The position numbers were made by a program, and so were the translations under genes. The notes below the pieces were generated by a model. It made no database searches, was not told the DNA's origin, and saw only the letters and a list, made by a program, of their open reading frames with translations. A stretch of 20,185 nt of DNA from CAZTCJ01 sp964612085 (GTDB lineage Bacteria > Pseudomonadota > Alphaproteobacteria > JAJFIK01). The stretch spans positions 1 through 20,185 of the forward strand of contig CAZTCJ010000070.1 of NCBI GenBank assembly GCA_964612085.1, read 5' to 3'. Within the stretch, counting starts at the first letter, position 1. Each line of letters begins with the position of its first letter. Below are positions 14,696-20,185 of the stretch, in pieces.

Positions 14696-15414
14696 TTAGC
14701 CCTCCATCCATCCACGTTTTTGGATTCTTGAATGACGCGTTTTCGTTCATCGTCCATACGCCCGTCTCGCCGGCTTTTGTCTAAAAACCGCTTGCAGTGA
14801 GACATGGCGATGAAGTCTATCGGCACCCTAATTTTTGAGTGCGAATGTTGTACGACGTTTGGGGAGCGTTGGACCGCAAACTCCATTAACTTTTGATCAT
14901 GAAATGTGAAAACAATTCTGAAGAGCATTGTCCTTTCGCGGATCTTCGCTGGAGTGGCAACGGGTTACGCAAAAGGATCAGATCCACGCATCCGGTGTTC
15001 TGGATGCGCCGCAAAAAACACAGCGCGGCCTTGTTCCGTGTACATGCATTTACAGGCCAAGGTTTCATCTCTCGCCACTCTCGCGGGAAAATCGGGCGGT
15101 CTTTTTGCCGGTACAGCCTCTCCTGGTAGAAGGCGTCAGGGATCGCGGGCGGGCTTCAACTCAAGGCTGTGTGCGGAAGTCCAAACCGGCCATGACGGCT
15201 CTTTTGGATCCGTTTTGGATACATGCCCAGGGTATACTGCCCCAGGCGCGCCGCTCCGGAGGCGTCGCTTGCCATTGGCCGGTTACGGCATGTGGTTTGC
15301 GGGTCAGACGGCCCGGTTTCCAGGATTGAAGAACATCAAAGACGGGTGGCCGACGCGCTCTTATAAGGGGCGCATTGCATTATCCCTCAAGCCGGGCCTT
15401 GCCCTTTTGGACCC
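14696..15414. other. 719-bp stretch without a convincing gene
   Basis: The gap lies upstream of both the minus-strand fasciclin gene and the plus-strand permease gene and is visibly richer in A and T than its neighbours, especially at 14820-14930. It should hold the promoters of both genes, but I could not pick a convincing -35/-10 pair. A 170-codon plus-strand frame (14906-15418) overlaps the permease start, but its translation looks random: no domain, no good ribosome site and a low-complexity Arg/Ser/Gly mixture. A decayed gene or a small RNA cannot be excluded. No tRNA, terminator or repeat was seen. Confidence 0.6.
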
Positions 15415-17040
15415 ATGATCTGGATCGCCCTGACACCGCTTCTGGCCGTTTTCTGCCTGCTCGTGCTGGCACGCCTGCCGGCCGATCGCGCCATGCCCTT
15501 GAGTTTCGTGCTGACGGCCGTCGTGAGCCTGGCCTTCTGGCAGGTGCCCGTGCGCCAGGTGGCGGCCGCCTCGCTCGAAGGGGCGCTGATCGCGGTCTCC
15601 ATTTTGTGGATCGTGTTCGGGGCCGTGCTGCTCCTCAAGGTGTTGAGCGAAAGCGGCGCTTTTGCCGTTATCCGTCAGGGTTTCATGCACATCACGCCCG
15701 ATCCGCGCGCGCAGGTGATCGTAATCGCCTGGCTGTTCGGGGCGTTCTTGGAAGGGGCCGCCGGCTTCGGCACGCCCGCCGCCATCACTGCGCCCTTGAT
15801 GGTCGCGCTCGGCTTTTCGCCCTTGGCGGCGGTCGTCCTGGCCCTGATCGCCGACAGCAGCCCGGTTTCTTTCGGGGCGATCGGCACGCCCGTGGTGGTC
15901 GGCCTGGCCCAAGGCCTCCAGGAAGGCGCCGCCATTGCGCCGCCGGTCGCGGCCGTGCTGGGCGGCCAGACGCTGCCCGGTTTTCTGCAGGACGTGGCGG
16001 TGCGCGCAGTTACTACTGATCTGTTCGTGGGCTCGACCATCCCCTTGGTGCTGGTCCTGATCATGACCCGGTTCTTCCATCCGTGTAAAAGCTGGCGGGC
16101 GGGCCTGCGCGCCTGGCGGCTGGCCCTGTTCGCCGGGCTTGCCTTTACGGTCCCGGCCCTGGGTGTCGCCGTTCTTCTGGGTCCGGAGTTTCCCTCGCTC
16201 CTGGGCGCGCTGATCGGCCTGATGCTGGTGATCCCGGTGATCCGTGGCCACTATCTTCTGGCGCCCGACCCGGCCATGACCCTGCCACTCTCCGAGGCCG
16301 AGGAGGCCGCCGCCGCCAAGCCCTTGTCGCTGCCCATGGCCTGGGCGCCCTATGCCTTGCTGGCTGTCGTGCTGGTGGCGACGCGGCTCGACAGCCTGCC
16401 TTTGCAGGACTGGCTGCGCGCGGCAAGCCTCTCCTGGACCGGTATTCTGGGGACGGAGATTTCGGTTTCCATCGCGCCGCTCTATCTGCCGGGCGCCGCC
16501 TTCGTTCTGGTATCGGCCGTGGCCGTCCTGTTTTTCCGTATCCCGCTCAAACAGACGGGCCGGGCCTTGCGCGGGGCAGGGGGCGTGGTCGCCAGCAGCA
16601 CCCTGGCCCTGGTCTCGGCGGTGGCCATGGTGCGGATCTTCATTCAGTCGGGCGTGAACGGGTCGGGTCTGGAGAGCATGCCCCTTGAACTGGCGGCCCG
16701 GGCGGCGGACGCAGTCGGCCCGGCCTGGATCGTGACCGCGCCCTTGATCGGCGCCCTGGGCGCGTTCCTCTCCGGCAGCGCCACCTTCAGCAATATGATG
16801 TTCGCGCTCCTCCAGTTCAGCGTCGCCGAGCGCACCGGTCTGCCCGAGACGGCGGCTCTCGCGGGCCAGATGCTGGGCGCCAATGCGGGCAATATGATTT
16901 CCGTCCTGAATGTGGTCGCCGCCGCCGCCGTGGTCGGCCTGTTGCGCCAGGAAGGGGCGATCATCCGCTACACGCTCTGGCCCATGCTGTATTATTGCCT
17001 GATGGCGGGCGCGGTCGGCGCGGTGTTCGTCGCGCTGTGA
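15415..17040 (+). CDS. L-lactate / glycolate permease (LctP family)
   Basis: A 541-aa inner-membrane symporter with about 12-14 helices, the usual length for LctP family proteins, which import lactate or glycolate with protons. Family motifs seen are GAFLEGAAGFGTPAAI (from residue 109), SPVSFGAIGTPV (from 149), GSATFSNMMFALLQ and AGQMLGANAGNMISVLNVVAA near the C-terminus. The start at 15415 gives MIWIALTPLLAVF, beginning directly in helix 1; only a weak ttttgga precedes it. No lactate dehydrogenase or LldR regulator gene is adjacent, so the exact carboxylate substrate is open. It is convergent with the methyltransferase gene across 22 bp with no obvious hairpin. Confidence 0.93.
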   Translation: MIWIALTPLLAVFCLLVLARLPADRAMPLSFVLTAVVSLAFWQVPVRQVAAASLEGALIAVSILWIVFGAVLLLKVLSESGAFAVIRQGFMHITPDPRAQVIVIAWLFGAFLEGAAGFGTPAAITAPLMVALGFSPLAAVVLALIADSSPVSFGAIGTPVVVGLAQGLQEGAAIAPPVAAVLGGQTLPGFLQDVAVRAVTTDLFVGSTIPLVLVLIMTRFFHPCKSWRAGLRAWRLALFAGLAFTVPALGVAVLLGPEFPSLLGALIGLMLVIPVIRGHYLLAPDPAMTLPLSEAEEAAAAKPLSLPMAWAPYALLAVVLVATRLDSLPLQDWLRAASLSWTGILGTEISVSIAPLYLPGAAFVLVSAVAVLFFRIPLKQTGRALRGAGGVVASSTLALVSAVAMVRIFIQSGVNGSGLESMPLELAARAADAVGPAWIVTAPLIGALGAFLSGSATFSNMMFALLQFSVAERTGLPETAALAGQMLGANAGNMISVLNVVAAAAVVGLLRQEGAIIRYTLWPMLYYCLMAGAVGAVFVAL

Positions 17041-17062
17041 TATCCACGACGCGTGAGGGCTT

Positions 17063-17821
17063 TCAATCCTTCAAGCGCTTGGCGACGTAGAAGCCGTAGC
17101 TGACATAGTCCGTATACTGCCGGTAGAGCGCGATTTCCCGGCGTTCTTCCTCCACGATGGCCTGAGCCGCCTCGGACCGGGCATGCCGCGCCAGAAAAGC
17201 ATCGAACCGTGCTTCCAGGGGGATGTAATAGGCATCGAGCCAACAGGGGACCGGCAAGGGGAAATAGCCGACCGGCATGTAGCCTGCTTTCTCAAGCACG
17301 GCCATCTTTTCAGAAGCTGTCGCAACTTCAGGGTAGGCCGCGCTCCAATGGGCCTCGAGGTCCGCGGGCCGCTCATGGGTCAGCCAGGTCAGGTCCGAGA
17401 CCGCGAGCACGCCGCCGGGCTTGAGAAACCGGCGCCAGTCGCGGACGCCGCGCTCAAACCCAATGTTGTAAATCGCGCCTTCCGACCAGATGGCATCGAG
17501 GGAGCCGGGCTCCAGGGGCAGGGCGTCCATCGAGGCGTTCAGCGGCATGATGCGGTCTGCAAGGTTCTCCTCAGCAATGCGGCGGCTGAGAACGTCGAGG
17601 AAGACTTGCGCGAAATCGATGGCGGTGATCTGCGCGTCCAGCTCGGCGGCGAGCACACGCGCCGACGCGCCGGTGCCGCAGCCCACATCGGCGATCCGCA
17701 AGCCCCGCCGCCCGCGCAGGCCGGACAGATCGATAGCCCGGCGCGTTTCGTCCGCGCCGCCGGGGCCCTGCCGCTCACCGTCACTGTGCAGATCGATCAG
17801 AAGGCGGATGTCCTCGTCCAT
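17063..17821 (-). CDS. Class I SAM-dependent methyltransferase
   Basis: A 252-aa soluble enzyme. Motif I, LRIADVGCGTGASARVLA, is the S-adenosylmethionine-binding loop (GCGTG at residues 47-51). It is followed by the acidic strand end ITAIDFA, then MPLNASMDALPLEPGSLDAIWSEGA in two parts, and the post-motif LKPGGVLAVSDLTWL. The N-terminus DEDIRLLIDLHSDGERQGPG resembles a methyltransferase-11 subgroup that begins with a 'LIDLHxxxxRQGPG' segment. The substrate is unknown. I chose the start at 17821 because family members begin close to this point; an in-frame ATG at 17866 would add 15 residues of uncertain character. Neither has a good Shine-Dalgarno. The gene stands alone between the permease and a membrane-protein gene. 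Confidence 0.88.
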   Translation of the reverse strand: MDEDIRLLIDLHSDGERQGPGGADETRRAIDLSGLRGRRGLRIADVGCGTGASARVLAAELDAQITAIDFAQVFLDVLSRRIAEENLADRIMPLNASMDALPLEPGSLDAIWSEGAIYNIGFERGVRDWRRFLKPGGVLAVSDLTWLTHERPADLEAHWSAAYPEVATASEKMAVLEKAGYMPVGYFPLPVPCWLDAYYIPLEARFDAFLARHARSEAAQAIVEEERREIALYRQYTDYVSYGFYVAKRLKD

Positions 17822-17919
17822 GGGCCCGGTTTCATTGGTGCGAGAAAGTCGCACGGTAGGGTGCATTGAGCGTCAGCGAAATGCACGATCGTCAGGACGC
17901 AATTCTAAAATTCTTCGCT

Positions 17920-17939
17920 GGACGAGATTTGTAACCCTG
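17920..17939 (+). repeat. Imperfect direct repeat, copy 1
   Basis: ggacgagatttgtaaccctg here matches ggacgagattttgaaaccctg at 18027-18047 with one inserted base and one substitution. Both copies lie in the AT-richer 199-244-bp gap between the methyltransferase and the small membrane protein. Each contains a -35-like TTGTAA or TTGAAA, but no good -10 partner is evident. Confidence 0.6.
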
Positions 17940-18026
17940 CCCACACAGTCATAAACAATGATAACTTCGATTTCGAATGCAGATGAAGATACCCGTTCAG
18001 CGAGAACAAATCACCACTGACCCTGC

Positions 18027-18047
18027 GGACGAGATTTTGAAACCCTG
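18027..18047 (+). repeat. Imperfect direct repeat, copy 2
   Basis: Second copy of the element at 17920-17939, 107 bp further on and ending 18 bp before the start codon at 18066. The position close to the start suggests a regulatory role, or a trace of a local duplication. Confidence 0.6.
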
Positions 18048-18065
18048 TCTGTCTGGGGATGCGCC

Positions 18066-18611
18066 ATGGGAAAAGCCGCAGCCTTGCCTTTTCTGCTTCT
18101 GATGGCCTGCCTGTTGGCGGCCCTCTACGGCGCGGTGCACAACCAGATCTCCTACACCGTCTCGCCGGATTATTTTCATGCCTTCAAGTTCAAACAGTTC
18201 GGCATTCCGGCGGATCTTCACAATCGGCAAGGGGCCGCGCTGGTCGGTGCCTTGGCCTCCTGGTGGATGGGTCTTCTGATTGGTATTCCGGTTTCGATTG
18301 CAGGCCTTTGGCTGAAAGGCACCAAAGCGTATGTCCGGCATGTTCTGACAGCGGCCCTTCTCGTTACCGTCAGCACTCTGCTTGTGGGCCTCGTCAGCCT
18401 GGCGCTCGGTTCTTTTGTCATTGATGCTGCACTTTTAGAGCGGCTTTCCAGCCGGTTTGGGCTCGGCGCGCGCGAGGCCATGGCCTTTGCCCGCGCGGGC
18501 ACGATGCACAATGCAAGCTATCTGGGGGGCGGTATCGGGCTGTTGATCGGCTGGTCTTACATCGTCATCGCGACGGTTTCTCAGCGCCGAAGATCGCGGG
18601 CCGACGCGTAG
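18066..18611 (+). CDS. Small four-helix integral membrane protein, function unknown
   Basis: A 181-aa inner-membrane protein. Hydrophobic helices lie at about residues 6-24, 60-82, 94-116 and 153-173. Between the first two is a conserved-looking segment, HNQISYTVSPDYFHAFKFKQ, followed by FGIPADLHNRQGAALVG; I have the impression of a widespread family of hypothetical proteins with this 'YTVSPDYFxxFKFxQF' segment, but cannot name it. The C-terminus QRRRSRADA is basic and would be cytoplasmic. The start has gggga seven bases upstream. The gene lies on the same strand as rpsL, 416 bp ahead of it. No function can be proposed from sequence. Confidence 0.78.
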   Translation: MGKAAALPFLLLMACLLAALYGAVHNQISYTVSPDYFHAFKFKQFGIPADLHNRQGAALVGALASWWMGLLIGIPVSIAGLWLKGTKAYVRHVLTAALLVTVSTLLVGLVSLALGSFVIDAALLERLSSRFGLGAREAMAFARAGTMHNASYLGGGIGLLIGWSYIVIATVSQRRRSRADA

Positions 18612-18707
18612 ATTAGGCAAAGGCGGATTTCGCGTGAATTCCGCTTGCATACCGATCCTTAACCCATTATGACACCTCCACGACGTGACAGCGTCAGCCT
18701 TCCGGGG

Positions 18708-18736
18708 TTGACGGCCTGGGTATGCGTGTGTATCAC
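18708..18736 (+). promoter_or_regulatory. Candidate sigma-70 promoter for the rpsL-rpsG-fusA operon
   Basis: TTGACG (18708-18713) and TATCAC (18731-18736) are separated by exactly 17 bp. A second weaker pair, TTGCAT (18645-18650) and TATGAC (18668-18673), also has 17-bp spacing. Either would give an rpsL leader of roughly 280-350 nt. The remainder of the 18612-19027 gap holds one small hairpin at 18862 and no convincing gene. Confidence 0.45.
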
Positions 18737-18861
18737 CATGCTCTTTCGACGGGCTGGGCAGTAGGGCCTGAGCCGATCCGGCGGCAACGCCACTCACGTT
18801 CGATCGGTTCCGTTCTAAACGCCACCCGCCTTCGATCTGTCAGCGATATTTCAGGGGATCT

Positions 18862-18878
18862 CCGGCTCTTCGGGCCGG
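18862..18878 (+). other. Small hairpin in the long rpsL leader
   Basis: ccggc (18862-18866) pairs with gccgg (18874-18878) around the seven-base loop tcttcgg, followed by a T-rich stretch (gggtcttcttt). It has the look of a weak attenuator, but the stem is short. Confidence 0.35.
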
Positions 18879-19027
18879 CGGGTCTTCTTTCGCATCAGCG
18901 CCAGGGTCTGGCCCGCGCCGATGCATGCGCCGCGCTCAAGCCATGTCCGGCCGGGCGCGACACCCGAATGTCATGCCGGGCGGCTGTTCCGCAGCCAACT
19001 GGCCTATAGAAAGAGTGATGAGGCGGA

Positions 19028-19399
19028 ATGCCGACGATCAATCAGCTCATCCGCAAGCCCCGGCAGCGTCCGGTCAAGCGGAACAAGGTGGTTCACATGG
19101 AAGCCTGCCCCCAGAAGCGGGGCGTGTGCACGCGCGTCTACACGACGACGCCGAAAAAGCCGAACTCCGCGTTGCGGAAGGTCGCCAAGATCCGCCTGAC
19201 CAACGGCTATGAAGTGATCGGCTACATTCCGGGCGAAGGCCATAACCTGCAGGAACACTCCGTGGTGCTCATTCGCGGCGGCCGCGTGAAAGACCTGCCG
19301 GGCGTGCGCTACCACATTCTGCGCGGCACCCTCGACACCCAGGGTGTGAAAGACCGCAAGCAGCGTCGATCGAAATACGGGGCCAAACGGCCGAAGTGA
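19028..19399 (+). CDS. rpsL: 30S ribosomal protein S12
   Basis: The 123-aa S12 protein of the small ribosomal subunit, needed for decoding accuracy. The sequence is nearly invariant in bacteria: MPTINQLIRKPRQR, EACPQKRGVCTRVYTTTPKK, GEGHNLQEHSVVLIRGGRVK and DLPGVRYHILRGTLDTQGV. The residues that confer streptomycin resistance when mutated, K43 and K88 in this numbering, are the wild-type lysines, so no resistance allele is present. The start at 19028 follows gatgaggcgga and gives the standard N-terminus. It is the first gene of the rpsL-rpsG-fusA group, but unlike in many relatives it does not follow rpoC directly. Confidence 0.99.
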   Translation: MPTINQLIRKPRQRPVKRNKVVHMEACPQKRGVCTRVYTTTPKKPNSALRKVAKIRLTNGYEVIGYIPGEGHNLQEHSVVLIRGGRVKDLPGVRYHILRGTLDTQGVKDRKQRRSKYGAKRPK

Positions 19400-19408
19400 G
19401 GAACAAGG

Positions 19409-19451
19409 GGCGGTTCAGGATTGGACCGCCTTCTGTCGTACACGGTACGAC
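19409..19451 (+). promoter_or_regulatory. Two consecutive hairpins in the rpsL-rpsG gap
   Basis: ggcggttc (19409-19416) pairs with ggaccgcc (19423-19430), with one G-U pair, and gtcgtac (19435-19441) pairs perfectly with gtacgac (19445-19451) around acg. They fill most of the 80-bp gap before rpsG. In E. coli, S7 represses its own translation by binding the rpsL-rpsG gap, so this is a candidate analogous site. Confidence 0.5.
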
Positions 19452-19479
19452 TTGACCGAAGACAAACGAGGACTGTGCC

Positions 19480-19950
19480 ATGTCGCGCCGCCATCGCGCT
19501 GAACGCCGGGAAGTGCTTCCCGATCCGAAATTCGGCGATCTGATCGTGACCAAGTTCATGAACTGCCTGATGTTCCACGGCAAGAAGTCGGCCGCCGAGG
19601 GCATCGTTTACGGCGCGTTCGACGAGATTCATTCGAAAACCTCTCAGGACCCGGTGCAGGTCTTCCATGAGGCGCTCGACAATGTGAGCCCGGCCATCGA
19701 GGTGCGCTCCCGCCGGGTCGGCGGCGCCACCTATCAGGTGCCGGTCGAGGTGCGGCCTGACCGGCGCAAGGCGCTGGCGATCCGCTGGCTGATCAATGCG
19801 GCCCGCGCGCGCAATGAGCGCACCATGCGCGACCGCCTGTGCGGCGAGCTTTTGGACGCGTCGCAGAATCGCGGCGCGGCCGTGAAGAAACGCGAGGACA
19901 CCCACAAGATGGCGGAAGCCAACCGGGCGTTCTCTCACTATCGCTGGTAA
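19480..19950 (+). CDS. rpsG: 30S ribosomal protein S7
   Basis: The 156-aa S7 protein, a primary assembly protein that binds the 3' domain of 16S rRNA and lines the exit site. Recognised by MSRRHRAERREVLPDPKFGD, LIVTKFMNCLMFHGKKSAAE, PAIEVRSRRVGGATYQVPVE, RPDRRKALAIRWLINAARAR and the end MAEANRAFSHYRW, all typical of S7. The length and the terminal YRW are standard for bacteria. The start has cgaggac nearby. It is 80 bp after rpsL and 95 bp before fusA, on one strand. Hairpins upstream may serve autoregulation. Confidence 0.99.
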   Translation: MSRRHRAERREVLPDPKFGDLIVTKFMNCLMFHGKKSAAEGIVYGAFDEIHSKTSQDPVQVFHEALDNVSPAIEVRSRRVGGATYQVPVEVRPDRRKALAIRWLINAARARNERTMRDRLCGELLDASQNRGAAVKKREDTHKMAEANRAFSHYRW

Positions 19951-20045
19951 GGGCAACGGCAGAGACAGAAGTGCTCACGGCTCGGACGATCGACTTGAGA
20001 TGACAGGATCCATTTGACGCCGGTTCAGGGGCAAGAGGTACGACG

Positions 20046-20185
20046 ATGACGAGACAAACTCCGCTCGAAGACTACCGCAATATCGGGATCATGGCGCATA
20101 TCGACGCCGGCAAGACCACGACCACGGAACGCATTCTGTTCTACACGGGCGTGAGCCATAAGATCGGCGAAGTCCATGACGGCGC
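20046..20185 (+). CDS. fusA: Elongation factor G (N-terminal part, 3' truncated by window)
   Basis: The first 46 codons of elongation factor G, the GTPase that drives ribosome translocation. The protein starts MTRQTPLEDYRNIGIMAHID and carries the G1/P-loop AHIDAGKTTTTERI (residues 17-30), then LFYTGVSHKIGEVHDG, as in all EF-G proteins. The ATG at 20046 follows aagaggt at a proper distance. It is preceded by a 95-bp gap from rpsG with no strong hairpin. The rest of the gene is outside the window. Confidence 0.98.
   Translation, partial: MTRQTPLEDYRNIGIMAHIDAGKTTTTERILFYTGVSHKIGEVHDG

Noticed and set aside
12035..14731. Long plus-strand frames (about 491 and 360 codons) opposite the fasciclin gene
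   Set aside because: They mirror the repeated FAS1 coding sequence; their apparent internal repeats come from the opposite strand's duplication.
14906..15418. A 170-codon plus-strand frame that overlaps the lactate permease start by ATGA
   Set aside because: The overlap looks operon-like, but the translation has no recognisable domain, no good ribosome site and a random-looking composition in an AT-shifted gap.
705..18611. A mobile island, phage or defence system
   Set aside because: There is no transposase, integrase, attachment tRNA, nuclease/toxin pair or phage gene. The contents are ordinary envelope, transport and regulatory genes.
18722..19009. A 95-codon frame in the rpsL leader
   Set aside because: No ribosome site and no family features; the promoter-like pair and hairpin explain the stretch better.

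Overview
The window is a GC-rich alphaproteobacterial chromosome segment. This is inferred from the 123-aa S12, the 156-aa S7, the RNA polymerase beta' tail and the mix of a TonB receptor, a DUF4332 protein and a DUF2306 protein; the genus cannot be named from this sequence. It opens inside the 3' end of rpoC and closes in the first codons of fusA. The two halves of the classical rpoBC / rpsL-rpsG-fusA 'str' locus are therefore both present, but about 18.5 kb of unrelated genes lie between them. No transposase, integrase, tRNA, rRNA or CRISPR array was seen.

Layout. (1) 1-582: rpoC end and a strong intrinsic terminator. (2) 705-4129: a membrane GGDEF-EAL cyclic-di-GMP protein, convergent with a MATE efflux pump. 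(3) 4240-5150: a minus-strand two-gene unit, DUF4332 (helix-hairpin-helix type) followed by DUF937/YidB-like, with its own terminator. (4) 5151-8182: a regulatory region with an 11-bp-phased TGTYAG direct-repeat array (Pho-box-like), a TonB-dependent receptor, and a small secreted protein. (5) 8368-9468: an AI-2E/PerM family membrane protein. (6) 9477-11978: a globin-fold protein and a DUF2306 membrane protein on the minus strand, divergent from a membrane-anchored AraC-type regulator, with an 18-bp palindrome between them. (7) 11997-14695: an 879-aa acidic, cysteine-free protein with four fasciclin (FAS1) domains built from an exact 342-codon duplication, plus a terminator. (8) 14696-15414: a stretch without a convincing gene. 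(9) 15415-18611: an L-lactate/glycolate permease, a SAM methyltransferase and a small four-helix membrane protein. (10) 18612-20185: leader region, rpsL, rpsG and the start of fusA, with two hairpins in the rpsL-rpsG gap.

How the parts may work together. Most insert genes act at the envelope: efflux, outer-membrane uptake, carboxylate uptake, adhesion and c-di-GMP signalling. The two clearest candidate circuits are the TonB receptor plus secreted partner under an OmpR/PhoB-type operator, and the AraC / DUF2306 / globin module. Both are inferences from gene order and DNA motifs. No defence system or mobile element was recognised.
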